A DNA stretch of 64,000 nucleotides from Fictibacillus barbaricus (GCF_014635025.1 NZ_BMCE01000002.1:1632399-1696398), one strand, 5' to 3'; counted from the first letter of the stretch, positions 8,821-18,022 are shown. Program-made: numbers and translations. Notes: a model not told the origin generated them from the sequence alone.

Positions 8821-9060
8821 GTAAATCTTAGGTTCCGCTCGTAAATCTTGAATTCCGCTCGTAAATCTCTAATTTCGCTCGTAAATCTTGGATTACGCTC
8901 GTAAATCTCAGGTTCCGCTCGTAAATCTCAAATTACGCTCGTAAATCTTGGATTACGCTCGTAAATCTCTAATTTCGCTCGTAAATCTTGAATTCCGCTC
9001 GTAAATCTCTAATTTCGCTCGTAAATCTTGGATTCCGCTCATAAATCTCAGGTTCCGCTC
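8821..9060 (+). repeat. perfect tandem array of twelve 20-bp units
   Basis: Exactly 240 bp, every unit 20 bp, built as GTAAATCT + 7 variable bases + CGCTC (the last unit starts A instead of G). The variable heptamer comes from a small set: CTAATTT three times, TGAATTC, TGGATTA and CAGGTTC twice each, and TAGGTTC, CAAATTA and TGGATTC once each. The period is not a multiple of three, so it is not a coding repeat. No genes of a repeat-based system are adjacent. Confidence 0.9.
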
Positions 9061-9174
9061 TTAAAAAAAGCATCTAGTCCGCCTTATTCTAAAAAATTTA
9101 TCGAAAATGAACAAAAGCTGCCCTATTATAGGTCATTTAAACACCTGTTTAAGGCAGCTTTCGCTATTTTTATC

Positions 9175-9498
9175 TTAATGGTTACCTGCTGTTACCTTCA
9201 ACCCAATAATCCCTGTAATAACAAAAGCTAAAAAAACAAATCGAATCAATGTTTTCGGCTCCCCAAAAAGAATGATTCCTAGAATTACAGCACCCGCTGC
9301 TCCGATGCCGGTCCATATTGTATAAGCCGTCCCAATCGGCAGTACTTTTGTAGCCTGTGATAAATAATAAAAACTTATGATCATACCTATAACCGTTACT
9401 ACTGTAGGCCACAGCCTCGTAAAACCATTTGTATATTTGAGTCCTATTGCCCAAACGATCTCAAAGATGCCTGCAATAAACAGATAGACCCATGCCAT
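9175..9498 (-). CDS. gdx: guanidinium exporter, SMR family (Gdx/SugE type)
   Basis: 107-aa, four-helix small multidrug resistance protein with the essential Glu in helix 1 (GIFEIVWAIGLKYTNGF). The W-A-I-G-L-K pattern is typical of the Gdx/SugE branch rather than EmrE. A guanidine-I (ykkC) riboswitch directly upstream strongly suggests that the physiological substrate is guanidinium, exported in exchange for protons. The start at 9498 follows AAGGAGGT. It is a single gene, so a homodimer is likely. Confidence 0.93.
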   Translation of the reverse strand: MAWVYLFIAGIFEIVWAIGLKYTNGFTRLWPTVVTVIGMIISFYYLSQATKVLPIGTAYTIWTGIGAAGAVILGIILFGEPKTLIRFVFLAFVITGIIGLKVTAGNH

Positions 9499-9518
9499 TA
9501 TGTTGACCTCCTTAAAAT

Positions 9519-9562
9519 AAAAAAGCCCGGGAAGATATAGTATCTATATCCTCCCAGGCTTT
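9519..9562 (-). terminator. terminator linked to the guanidine-I riboswitch
   Basis: AGCCTGGGAGGATATAGATA pairs with an almost perfect complement ending in CCCGGGCT, then TTTTTT on the minus strand. It overlaps the 3' end of the aptamer, so ligand binding and termination would compete. Confidence 0.85.
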
Positions 9563-9656
9563 TATCCCTCCGTGTACACAATGTATCCATTGTGCGCTTT
9601 CTCTCGGACCAGACTAGTGAATAACTACGGAACCCTAGAAAGCTTTCTCCCTATAT
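9549..9656 (-). ncRNA. guanidine-I riboswitch (ykkC RNA)
   Basis: Minus strand contains the ykkC blocks CTAGGGTTCCG, CTGGTCCGAGAG and ACACGGAGGGATAAAAGCC in order, followed by the overlapping terminator and the Gdx gene. A TTGACA element lies just upstream near 9680. Confidence 0.95.
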
Positions 9657-9756
9657 TATTGAAAAAAATTCAACCTGTGTCAAGAAAAGAAACTGCTGAC
9701 TAACTTCCCTTTTAGTATGATAAAATCTAAAAAAAAGAATGCTGGAGGATGCATCA

Positions 9757-10134
9757 TTGAAATTATGGGAACTTGTTAAACAATCCGCTCGAAAGTTAAA
9801 ACGTGAGCTTTTCACATTAGCTCAAGCAATAAAACATCCTAACGTCCCCTGGTACGCAAAAACCATGGCAGCCATCGTTGTTGCTTACGCTTTTAGTCCG
9901 ATTGACCTGATCCCTGATTTTATTCCGGTACTCGGTTTGCTTGATGATGTTATTCTCGTTCCTTTAGGAATCTACTTAGCGATAAAAATGATACCTGATT
10001 CTGCATTGAAAGCATGCAGAAAATTAGCCGCTGAAAAAGAAAATGTAAAAAACAAAAATTGGTTCGCAGGTGGCTTTATTATTTTTATTTGGATAGTGTT
10101 TGTTACCTGGCTCTTCTTTACTTTCATTGTATGA
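9757..10134 (+). CDS. DUF1232 (YkvA-like) small membrane protein
   Basis: 125 aa from the TTG at 9757, which sits 8 nt after GGAGG; an ATG 18 bp upstream lacks a ribosome site. The DUF1232 core WYAKTMAAIVVAYAFSPIDL followed by IPDFIPVLGLLDD is clear at residues ~30-70. A C-terminal hydrophobic segment (FIIFIWIVFVTWLFF) anchors it in the membrane. The function of the family is unknown. It stands alone between the riboswitch-controlled exporter and the MFS gene. Confidence 0.8.
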   Translation: MKLWELVKQSARKLKRELFTLAQAIKHPNVPWYAKTMAAIVVAYAFSPIDLIPDFIPVLGLLDDVILVPLGIYLAIKMIPDSALKACRKLAAEKENVKNKNWFAGGFIIFIWIVFVTWLFFTFIV

Positions 10135-10287
10135 AAACCCTTGTTTCGCAGCACTTTACTCTTTAATCTCTTCGAAGTCCATCTGTCTTTGATCATTTTT
10201 TGATTCATTATGGTGATCGGAATGACAAGGATCATTACTCTACGAAAAATAAATAACAGTCCTGTTATCCAGGGCTGCCTTCTGTTT

Positions 10288-11496
10288 TTATGCGTCTCTT
10301 TTTTCGAGTGACGCACTCCATGCTGTTAAGAGTACGGCTCCAAATACCATCACACCGCCAATCCATGGTGTATGAATGATACCGATTGAATCTACAATGA
10401 TTCCGCCGACAAATGCACCTATTGCGATCCCTAAATTAAAGGCAGCGATATTGATAGCTGACGCAACATTTATCGCAGATGGTACATATCTTTCGGCTAG
10501 CTTCACAACATAAACTTGTAGACCTGGAACGTTCATAAAGGCTAATAATCCTAATAAAAAGATCGTGATTGTTCCAGCAATCTTAAATGGTGCTGTGAAC
10601 GTTAAGATCACTAGAATGATCGCCTGAACAACAAACATCCAGAACAATGCTTTGATTGGATTTTTGTCTGCCGCCTTACCTCCAATTGTATTCCCAATAG
10701 CAACAGCAATTCCGTATCCTAACAGAATTAAACTGACTGCTTTAGGAGCATAACCTGTTACATCTTCCAAGATTGGAGCCAAATAAGTGAAGGCGACAAA
10801 TGTTCCGCCATACCCAAGAGCAGTTATAGAGAATGCCAATAATAAACGTCCATTTTTCACGATCTTTATTTGATCGCTCAGACTAGAAGGCGGTGCTTCT
10901 TTTAAATTCTTTGGAACCAGGATAGCACTTGCGATGATTGCAACTATACCCAGTAATGCCACAGCCCAGAATGTTGCTCTCCAGCCAAACATCTGTCCAA
11001 TAAACGTTCCCAAAGGTACACCAGTAACTGTTGCAACTGTAAGACCGGTAAACATAAAGGCAATAGCACTTGCACGCTTATGTTCTGGGACTAAGTCTGC
11101 TGCTATCGTTGCACCGATTGAAAAGAATACACCATGAGAAAATGCGGTGATAAATCGTGCAACAAGCAGAAGGCTAAAGCTTGTTGAAAGGGCAGCAACA
11201 CTGTTTCCCGCAATGAAAACTACCATTAATAATAAAAGCAATGTCTTTCTGTTCATTTTATTTGTTAAAGCTGTAAGGACAGGTGCTCCAAACGCAACAC
11301 CCATGGCATACCCGGAAATAAGCAGACCTGCTAAAGTGATAGAAATATCTAAATCAGATGCTAATGATGATAAAAGTCCAACAGGAACAAACTCAGTTGT
11401 CCCTATGCCAAAAGCCGAGATGGCTAATGCTAATAATGCCGGGAAACCTCCTTTTGACTTCGAAGCTGTTTCCACTTTAACTGCTGATGAATTCAT
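10288..11496 (-). CDS. MFS efflux transporter (YtbD/AraJ-like drug:H+ antiporter)
   Basis: 402-aa, 12-helix major facilitator with the DHA1 motif A variant GAPVLTALTNKMNRKTLL and motif C-like GTTEFVPVGLL near the N-terminus. It is divergent from an HxlR regulator (11653-12015) with a shared 156-bp control region, the same pairing as B. subtilis ytbD/ytcD, so drug or electrophile efflux under HxlR control is likely. GGAGGG precedes the ATG at 11496. The substrate is unknown. Confidence 0.85.
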   Translation of the reverse strand: MNSSAVKVETASKSKGGFPALLALAISAFGIGTTEFVPVGLLSSLASDLDISITLAGLLISGYAMGVAFGAPVLTALTNKMNRKTLLLLLMVVFIAGNSVAALSTSFSLLLVARFITAFSHGVFFSIGATIAADLVPEHKRASAIAFMFTGLTVATVTGVPLGTFIGQMFGWRATFWAVALLGIVAIIASAILVPKNLKEAPPSSLSDQIKIVKNGRLLLAFSITALGYGGTFVAFTYLAPILEDVTGYAPKAVSLILLGYGIAVAIGNTIGGKAADKNPIKALFWMFVVQAIILVILTFTAPFKIAGTITIFLLGLLAFMNVPGLQVYVVKLAERYVPSAINVASAINIAAFNLGIAIGAFVGGIIVDSIGIIHTPWIGGVMVFGAVLLTAWSASLEKRDA

Positions 11497-11577
11497 CTAT
11501 AAATCCCTCCATTTGATCTTTTATAAAGTCATGTGCTGGTCAATTGAATGACTCGATGCTATTATGAAACATACACG

Positions 11578-11630
11578 AACTTAAAGTAAGTACGCACTTT
11601 AAAGTAATGTAGGCACTAAAAAGTAACAAA
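11578..11630. promoter_or_regulatory. probable HxlR operator between the MFS and regulator genes
   Basis: The segment repeats ACTTTAAAGT-like and AAAGTA elements. AAAGT and ACTTT arms flank GTAAGTAC, and a further AAAAAGTAAC copy lies toward the regulator. HxlR-family sites are dyads of TACT/AGTA type. Inference from position and symmetry only. Confidence 0.45.
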
Positions 11631-11652
11631 TGAATGCTGGAGGTGTTTATTC

Positions 11653-12015
11653 ATGAAAAAATACAATATACCTGTGGAAGCTGCACTTGAAGTAATAGGC
11701 GGAAAATGGAAAGTAGTCATTTTATGCCATCTTATAAAAGATAAGCGACGAACGGGGGAATTAAAAAGATTGATGCCGGGGATTACGCAAAAAATGTTGA
11801 CTCAACAGTTACGAGAACTAGAGGAAGACGGTGTGATCCTGCGTGAAGTGTATAACCAAGTTCCTCCTCGCGTGGAATATTCTTTAACGGAATATGGGTG
11901 GTCATTAAAAGGGATATTGGACTCACTTTGTGCGTGGGGTGAACAGCATATTGAGAAAACCTACCCAAATAAAGAAGAAGTTTTAATTCAGACAGAAGAA
12001 CTAGAACAGGTATAG
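11653..12015 (+). CDS. HxlR-family transcriptional regulator
   Basis: 120-aa winged-helix regulator with the HxlR signature ALEVIGGKWKVVILCHLI at residues ~10-27 and RRTGELKRLMPGITQKMLTQ as the recognition region. HxlR members often sense electrophiles through an N-terminal Cys; here the nearest Cys is in ILCHL. It is divergent from the MFS gene, which is its probable target. GGAGGT lies upstream of the ATG and a terminator follows directly. Confidence 0.92.
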   Translation: MKKYNIPVEAALEVIGGKWKVVILCHLIKDKRRTGELKRLMPGITQKMLTQQLRELEEDGVILREVYNQVPPRVEYSLTEYGWSLKGILDSLCAWGEQHIEKTYPNKEEVLIQTEELEQV

Positions 12016-12023
12016 AGACTGGG

Positions 12024-12052
12024 AAAGACAGCCATTAAGAGCTGTCTTTTTT
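12024..12052 (+). terminator. terminator of the HxlR gene
   Basis: AAAGACAGC / GCTGTCTTT stem followed by TTTTGTTT. Confidence 0.8.
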
Positions 12053-12130
12053 GTTTGTATCACCCAAATAATATTATCCAAAAAATGTAATACATTTATA
12101 GAACAGAAAAGAGAGAATGGGGGAAAAGTT

Positions 12131-13588
12131 ATGTACGATAGCTTTTTAACACAAGAAACGATGTTACATGCTATAAGAAAGGGTTTAAAAAAGACCTCTT
12201 CTCCACAAAAGATTATTATTGCAGGAGCAGGAATGGCGGGATTGGTGGCAGCATCTCTTTTACACTCTGCTGGTCACGAAGTACAAATCCTTGAAGCTGC
12301 CCATAGGGTTGGCGGCAGAATTTATACGGTTAGAGCCCCTTTTACACATGGAAATTATTTCGAGGCGGGAGCCATGCGCATTCCTGATACGCATAAACTC
12401 GTGATCGAATACATCAAAAAATTCAATTTACCAACTAACCAATTTATCAATTCAAATCCTCATGATCTGCTTTACGTAAACGGTGTACGAACTTCCAACA
12501 TTTCCTATGAGAAAGATCCTAACATTCTTAACTTTCCTGTCGCAGAGAATGAAAAAGGTAAAACAGCACAACAGCTTATACAATACGCCGTTCAGCCTCT
12601 AGCCGATTTTATTGAAAAAGATCCTGATAAGAATTGGCCAGTGGTTATTCAAAACTTCCAACAGTATTCACTAGATAACTATTTAAGACATAATCCTTTT
12701 GGAAGATCATTATCATCTGGAGCCATCGATAAAATAAAAGTCCTATTGTCTTTAGAAGGTCTTCCCGAGCTCTCTTTTTTAGAAATATTACGGGACATTT
12801 TAATCATTTTTATAAATCCGCAATTGAAATATATCGAGATAACTGGCGGATATGATAAGCTGCCAAGAGCTTTTTTAAAAGAACTCAGACACCATATCTT
12901 TTTCGGACAAAAATTGACTAAGATTGTACAGAATACTAAAAATGTTAGTTTATATACCGAAAGTCCCCAAACCTTACATCGCTATCATTTTGAAGCTGAC
13001 AGAGTTATTATTACTATTCCCTTTGCGGTATTAAACTTTGTACAAATCGAACCTTTTGATTCCCTGTCTTATTACAAACGAAAAGCCATTCGAGAGCTTC
13101 ATTATGTCCCTTCCACTAAAATTGGTATAGAGTTCAAGCACCGTTTTTGGGAAAAAGATGGGTTAACCGGCGGAAGAACGGTAACAGATTTTGCTTCACG
13201 ATTTACTCATTACCCAAGCAGGAATAATCCTCGTACGACTTCTGGTGTGGTTTTGGGAAGTTATACGTGGGAAGATGACACGGTCCCATGGAAAAGTGGG
13301 TCTAATGAAATGAAGATAAAGGAAACGTTGCATCATTTGGCACAATTTCACGGTGATCAAGTTTATCATCATTTTGTGACTGGCCATGCTCATAGCTGGT
13401 CACTCGATCCGAATGCAGGCGGAGGGTTTGCTATGTATAAGCCTTATCAAGAAGCAGAATTATATGAACCGATTAAAGCAGTAGAAGGTAGACTTCACTT
13501 TGCAGGTGAGCATACAACTCTTCAGCACGGCTGGGTTGAGGGAGCTATAGAATCAGGTATAAGAGCAGCTATAGAAATCAACGGATAA
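12131..13588 (+). CDS. FAD-dependent amine / L-amino-acid oxidase
   Basis: 485-aa flavin amine oxidase. The Rossmann dinucleotide site IIIAGAGMAGLVAASLL is at residues ~28-44, followed by the acidic residue in ILEAAHRVGGRI, and the C-terminal FAD motif is LHFAGEHTT with the usual GWVEGAIESG helix. It oxidises an amine or L-amino acid to the imine, making H2O2. The substrate cannot be read from sequence. GGGGGAAA precedes the ATG. It is monocistronic with a terminator after the stop and no obvious pathway partner. Confidence 0.85.
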   Translation: MYDSFLTQETMLHAIRKGLKKTSSPQKIIIAGAGMAGLVAASLLHSAGHEVQILEAAHRVGGRIYTVRAPFTHGNYFEAGAMRIPDTHKLVIEYIKKFNLPTNQFINSNPHDLLYVNGVRTSNISYEKDPNILNFPVAENEKGKTAQQLIQYAVQPLADFIEKDPDKNWPVVIQNFQQYSLDNYLRHNPFGRSLSSGAIDKIKVLLSLEGLPELSFLEILRDILIIFINPQLKYIEITGGYDKLPRAFLKELRHHIFFGQKLTKIVQNTKNVSLYTESPQTLHRYHFEADRVIITIPFAVLNFVQIEPFDSLSYYKRKAIRELHYVPSTKIGIEFKHRFWEKDGLTGGRTVTDFASRFTHYPSRNNPRTTSGVVLGSYTWEDDTVPWKSGSNEMKIKETLHHLAQFHGDQVYHHFVTGHAHSWSLDPNAGGGFAMYKPYQEAELYEPIKAVEGRLHFAGEHTTLQHGWVEGAIESGIRAAIEING

Positions 13589-13589
13589 G

Positions 13590-13622
13590 AAAAAAACAGC
13601 ACATTGAATCGTGCTGTTTTTA
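13590..13622. terminator. bidirectional terminator between amine oxidase and DinB gene
   Basis: AAAAACAGCAC / GTGCTGTTTTT stem with T-runs on both strands, between two convergent genes. Confidence 0.85.
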
Positions 13623-13636
13623 AATCTTTTGTTTGA

Positions 13637-14155
13637 TTAATTCGAAAGATAGCGTTCTATGATGATCTTTCTGTGGTGCAGTTCATGACCAGCTATGATC
13701 GTAATTAGAGCACGAACGGTTACTTCGTGACCATTTGCAATCCCTTTTCTTGTTAAAGTTTCCCTGCTTAAGCTATTAATTAAATAGATGGTAGATTGGC
13801 GTACAGCAGCAAAGTGATCCAAAAGGTCTTTCAGAGATTGGTTATCGAAATTCGCTTCTTCTACGTATTTATTCTCATCATATCCAGGCAATGAAATCTT
13901 CTCACCACGAGCTATCGAGAGAAGTCTGTAGCTCATGATCCTTTCTGTATCGATGATGTGTCCCATCACCTCTTTTATACTCCACTTATCTGTTGCATAA
14001 CGATATTCGCTTTCTTCTTTTGTTAAGGATTTTAGCTTATCCATTGTCACTTTCATCTGGTCGTCCAGAATTTGAACAATATCCCCTTCAGGAACTAGTT
14101 TCACATACGTTTTATAATAATCTGCATACTCATACGCTTCTGGCATGTTCTCCAT
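13637..14155 (-). CDS. DinB/YfiT-family putative metal-dependent protein
   Basis: 172-aa four-helix DinB_2-type protein. Probable metal ligands are the His in EVMGHIIDTER and the paired His in IIAGHELHHRK near the C-terminus, the usual His triad of the superfamily. WSIKEVMGHIIDTE is the standard first-helix signature. Members include bacillithiol transferases and uncharacterised proteins; the specific reaction is unknown. It is convergent with the amine oxidase. Confidence 0.85.
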   Translation of the reverse strand: MENMPEAYEYADYYKTYVKLVPEGDIVQILDDQMKVTMDKLKSLTKEESEYRYATDKWSIKEVMGHIIDTERIMSYRLLSIARGEKISLPGYDENKYVEEANFDNQSLKDLLDHFAAVRQSTIYLINSLSRETLTRKGIANGHEVTVRALITIIAGHELHHRKIIIERYLSN

Positions 14156-14342
14156 GTTTGCTTTTATCCCCCTTTATCTTTTTTAACCTAATAAATGTAT
14201 TTTTCTACTATTACTAAGAAAAGGCAAGAAAATCATTGTTATTCAAAGAAATCAGCTCATTTGAAAAAAATCACCTTGTTCATAATTATAGTTTAGCATT
14301 TATAGGAATTCTAGCTATACTTCTAAGTAAACTTCTATAAAG

Positions 14343-14372
14343 ACAGCTAGCCCTTTACATAAGGCTAGCTGT
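14343..14372. terminator. hairpin after the LysM-GH18 gene
   Basis: Perfect 10-bp arms ACAGCTAGCC / GGCTAGCTGT. The better T-run lies on the plus strand, but the hairpin directly follows the minus-strand gene. Confidence 0.55.
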
Positions 14373-14378
14373 TTTGTT

Positions 14379-15869
14379 TTATTTTAGATTCTGCCAAATT
14401 TCCTCAGGTGCCCCGCCTACGTACCAGGCAGCTGTTCCTCGAAGATTATAGTCTTTTACTAGATCATAACGAAGGTTCAATGACGTCTCGTCTTCAAGCC
14501 AGATCTGATGCTTTTCGCCGTTCTCCGTAAATTCTACATAATTTTGAAAAGTTTCAGAATCCCACTTTTTCGTTAATCCTTTTTCTTGAACTACCTTCTC
14601 TGTCTCTATAATGGTTCTGTCTATACTTCTAACCTTACCGTTTAAATCTGTAATCCACTCTCTTGTATAAAAAGGTACACCCAGAATGATTTTATGTGCA
14701 GGTACTTCGTTCATTAATAACTGAATGCCTACACGGGTCCACGGCAAGGATGCAACTGATCCTGCTTTCGGAGAACTTGCCCAATGTTCATCATATCCCA
14801 TCATGATGACATAATCAGCTGCCTGTCCCAGACCTTTCCGATCAAGGCTGCCAGACCAGAATGGATCGGCGTTCTCCCTGCTAACATCAACGGATACGAC
14901 AAGTCCCGATGGGCGTAGTGCTTCCTTTAATTCTTGTATAAAGAGCACGTAATCTTGTTTATTCTTTGGATCAATATTTTCAAAATCAACATTAATTCCC
15001 TGGCTCTTCGTTTGAATTAAAGATGTTTTTATTGTTTGAATAACTTTCTGGCGGTTTCCTAAATCTGAAAGAACATCGTCTGTAAGCTCAGGATCAAACT
15101 TGTTCCCGAATAATGGCCAAACTTGTTTGCCAGCTTTTGCTGCTGCAGCCGCATAGTCCTTATCTTCATCTATACTAACCAGTTCTTTATTACTCAACGT
15201 GAACCATCTGGGTGATACTACATCTAATCCTGAAATGTGCAGCTGTTTTTGATACATATCACGGGTCCCGTTGTATTTCCAGCCAAGATTGAAACGATTC
15301 ACATTTTTTACTTCTAGGTTTGACTTCTGAACCCAACCTGTTTTATTTCCTAATAATTGAAGCAGGAAATACCCTTCAGGAATCTTTAGATAAGTGCCTG
15401 GTCGCAGTACAATTGCGTTTAACTCGTTATGATTTATAAGACTTTCCATGGAAACATGGTGCGCTCTTGCTATTTTCCAGAGTGAATCTGTCTTCTGAAT
15501 AGTGTGATTCACGAACTCTTGCGGAATGATCAGCTGCTGCCCTACATATAATCGTGACCCAATAACATGATTAATCTTCTTTAGTTCATCTGCTCTTACA
15601 CCATAATGCCGTGCTACTAAATATAGAGTATCTCCTGTTGAAACAGTATGAATCCTTTTCCCCTCTGGAGCTTCTCTGCTGTTAAGCACCGGATACGCTT
15701 CACTTTGACTCAGCGTTCCTACAACCTTTGAATAAGAATGCGGCGATGTAAGAACTGAAGTCTTATTTACTGAAACTGTACCAACTGAAATCGCCCCTGC
15801 ACCATACGTCTGTTTTGATTGACAGACAAATAGAAGCATCATTGCCATAATAAAAACAAATCTATACAC
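14379..15869 (-). CDS. LysM-repeat GH18 family protein (spore cortex/germination type)
   Basis: 496 aa with a signal peptide (hydrophobic residues 3-22), two LysM repeats (about residues 73-115, starting HTVSTGDTLYLVARHYGV, and 122-164, starting HTIQKTDSLWKIARAH), then a GH18 barrel. The GH18 active-site strand reads GINVDFENID with the catalytic Glu, and MMGYDEHW is the second signature. This matches YaaH/SleL/YvbX-type spore hydrolases acting on peptidoglycan. The start is a GTG preceded by GGAGGGG. Confidence 0.88.
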   Translation of the reverse strand: MYRFVFIMAMMLLFVCQSKQTYGAGAISVGTVSVNKTSVLTSPHSYSKVVGTLSQSEAYPVLNSREAPEGKRIHTVSTGDTLYLVARHYGVRADELKKINHVIGSRLYVGQQLIIPQEFVNHTIQKTDSLWKIARAHHVSMESLINHNELNAIVLRPGTYLKIPEGYFLLQLLGNKTGWVQKSNLEVKNVNRFNLGWKYNGTRDMYQKQLHISGLDVVSPRWFTLSNKELVSIDEDKDYAAAAAKAGKQVWPLFGNKFDPELTDDVLSDLGNRQKVIQTIKTSLIQTKSQGINVDFENIDPKNKQDYVLFIQELKEALRPSGLVVSVDVSRENADPFWSGSLDRKGLGQAADYVIMMGYDEHWASSPKAGSVASLPWTRVGIQLLMNEVPAHKIILGVPFYTREWITDLNGKVRSIDRTIIETEKVVQEKGLTKKWDSETFQNYVEFTENGEKHQIWLEDETSLNLRYDLVKDYNLRGTAAWYVGGAPEEIWQNLK

Positions 15870-16185
15870 TGTTCCCCTCCAAATGACCCTTTTTCTCTAT
15901 TTTCTAGGGTACATGGTGCGGATAGGGAACTGAACAGGGACTTAGTGGAAATTATTATTCCTGTGGTCACGTGTCTATTTTTGTTCAGATGGACGAACAT
16001 ACAGGCGTTTATGGAGGTTTTTCATAATATGTAGGACAATTCCACAACAATTAATTTAATAAAAGAACGGATTTTTTTTCCAATGAGAGCAAAACACTAC
16101 TTTTAATGGGTTTAACTAGTATAAAATAAACATATTCCATACACTAATCTTAAGTAAATTTAAGATCGATAAAGGGGTATTAACA
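15870..16185. other. intergenic region between GH18 and ribA2
   Basis: About 316 bp, divergent control region. AT-rich with no gene seen. No FMN riboswitch blocks are present upstream of ribA2. A short GTTC/GAAC inverted repeat lies near 15983-15998. AAAGGGG serves as ribosome site for the gene at 16186. Confidence 0.5.
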
Positions 16186-16941
16186 ATGATACGAAGCAAT
16201 CATTTAAATGAAAAAGTCCTTTCAATCCTTGAAGATAAAATACAACTGATCAAAAAAGACGAAGGTGCTATCTATTTAGTTGGACCGATTCGTCTGCCGG
16301 TTAATCTATATGGAGAAACAGTTGTCTTTAACTGGTATTGCTGGCTGGAAGGCTGCGAGCAAACAGATAACTTTGTAGAAGTAATCAATAAACTCTCTTC
16401 AGCTAATCTAGCTGAATATCAGCAATCCAGCGTCTTAGTTTATGGAGATTTTGAATACAATGATGAAGCACTCATCCGTATGCATTCAATCTGTCACACT
16501 GGAGATATATTCGGCAGCAAGCGCTGTGACTGTGGATATCAACTTAAACAGTCCATGAAAATGATCGTGGACCATGGAACAGGTGCGCTCTTTTACTTAG
16601 CGAACCATGAAGGACGCGGCATTGGCCTATTCAGTAAAGCAATGGCATATCTCCTGCAGGAAAATGGACAAGACACAGTTGAAGCAAACGAAAGTCTTGG
16701 TTTTGTAGATGATTCTCGTAACTATGAAGATGCGATTGAAGTATTGAAAGTTTTGCGTTCAAAACCTGTTACACTCATTACAAATAACCCAAAAAAATTA
16801 GAAGCACTACACCATGCAGGGCTTTCTGTTTCAGCAAGAGCTCCGATCTGGGGTGATGTTTCTGAATTCAATGAGAAATATTTACAAACCAAAATAAACC
16901 GCTCAGGCCACTTAGACGAAGGAGTATTTACGAATGAGTAG
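16186..16941 (+). CDS. ribA: stand-alone GTP cyclohydrolase II
   Basis: 251 aa; converts GTP to diamino-ribosylamino-pyrimidinone phosphate, first step of riboflavin synthesis. Zinc ligands are in HSICHTGDIFGSKRCDCG, the GTP-binding motif is NHEGRGIGL, and the residues matching E. coli Tyr105 (KAMAYLLQ) and Arg128 (DDSRNY) are kept, so activity is expected. An N-terminal extension of ~70 residues has no RibB domain. It overlaps ribD by 8 bp. The protein is clearly diverged from the RibA half of RibBA at 2956-4149, suggesting separate origin rather than recent duplication. Confidence 0.9.
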   Translation: MIRSNHLNEKVLSILEDKIQLIKKDEGAIYLVGPIRLPVNLYGETVVFNWYCWLEGCEQTDNFVEVINKLSSANLAEYQQSSVLVYGDFEYNDEALIRMHSICHTGDIFGSKRCDCGYQLKQSMKMIVDHGTGALFYLANHEGRGIGLFSKAMAYLLQENGQDTVEANESLGFVDDSRNYEDAIEVLKVLRSKPVTLITNNPKKLEALHHAGLSVSARAPIWGDVSEFNEKYLQTKINRSGHLDEGVFTNE

Positions 16942-18022
16942 TCATGAGTTTTACATGCAGTTAGCTTTGAACAATGCAAAAGCAATGAAAGGCCAAACAG
17001 ACCCAAACCCATTAGTTGGGTCTGTTATCGTTAATGATAACCGGATCGTTGGAATCGGCACTCACCTTAAAGCCGGTGAGCCGCATGCAGAGATTCATGC
17101 AATTAGAATGGCTGGTGAGAAGGCCAAGGGTGGCACCATTTATGTGACACTTGAGCCCTGCTCCCATCACGGAAGAACAGGGCCTTGTGCTGTAGCAATC
17201 GTTGAAGCCGGGATCAAAAAGGCCGTCATTGCAGCACTCGATCCTAATCCGCTTGTATCAGGCCGGGGTGTTCAAATTTTAAAGGATGCAGGAATTGAAG
17301 TTGAGGCAGGTATCCTTCAAGAACAATCACAAGAAATGAACGAAGTTTTTAATAAGTTTATCGTTGAAAAAACACCTTTCGTTACTTTAAAATCAGGGAT
17401 TACTCTCGATGGCAAAATCGCGAGTCATACAAACAACAGCAAATGGATAACGTCACCAGAAGCTCGAAATGACGTTCATAAACTAAGAAACGAAAACCAG
17501 GCCATTCTCGTTGGTGTAAATACAGTCATTCATGATGATCCTGAACTTACTACCAGGATACCGAATGGGCGTAATCCCCTTCGTATCATCATGGACTCAA
17601 CTTTAAAGATTCCTTTACATTCAAAGGTCGTTACGGATAACCAGGCGGATACATGGGTTTTTACTTCCGAAAACCATGATCACCAAAAGAAAGTTCAGCT
17701 TGAAGAACACGGTGTCAAAGTATTTATTGCCGGGGAGTCACGAGTAAGCCCAAAGGAAGTCCTAAGAGTATTAGGTGATAACCTGATTTCTTCTCTCTTA
17801 ATTGAAGGCGGTGGCTCTATAAATGCTGCATTCTTAGAGAATAAACTCGTTGATAAAGCTGTTTTTTATATGGCACCGAAGTTAATAGGCGGACAAACTT
17901 CCCCTTCCTTTTTTGGCGGTAAAGGAATCGAATTAATGGCGGATGCCATTCGACTAGAGAATATGAAAGTTACACAAATAGGGCCGGATTTTAAGTTCAC
18001 CAGTTACCCTAAATATGAATAA
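16934..18022 (+). CDS. ribD: bifunctional pyrimidine deaminase / reductase
   Basis: 362-aa RibD performing deamination and ribosyl-side-chain reduction in riboflavin synthesis. The N-terminal zinc deaminase has PHAEIHAIR and LEPCSHHGRTGPC. The C-terminal reductase (from ~residue 148, TLKSGITLDGKIA) includes LLIEGGGSINAAFL. It overlaps ribA by 8 bp and has AAGGAG before the ATG. In relatives ribD heads the main rib operon; here it is moved to this cluster, which lacks an FMN riboswitch. Confidence 0.95.
   Translation: MSSHEFYMQLALNNAKAMKGQTDPNPLVGSVIVNDNRIVGIGTHLKAGEPHAEIHAIRMAGEKAKGGTIYVTLEPCSHHGRTGPCAVAIVEAGIKKAVIAALDPNPLVSGRGVQILKDAGIEVEAGILQEQSQEMNEVFNKFIVEKTPFVTLKSGITLDGKIASHTNNSKWITSPEARNDVHKLRNENQAILVGVNTVIHDDPELTTRIPNGRNPLRIIMDSTLKIPLHSKVVTDNQADTWVFTSENHDHQKKVQLEEHGVKVFIAGESRVSPKEVLRVLGDNLISSLLIEGGGSINAAFLENKLVDKAVFYMAPKLIGGQTSPSFFGGKGIELMADAIRLENMKVTQIGPDFKFTSYPKYE

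Noticed and set aside
8821..9060. CRISPR array
   Set aside because: Units are 20 bp in total with 7 variable bases; no 25-37-bp repeat, no spacer-length unique sequences and no cas genes.
15983..16016. LexA/SOS-box-like GAAC/GTTC sequences upstream of ribA2
   Set aside because: Do not match the Bacillus LexA consensus in spacing or bases.
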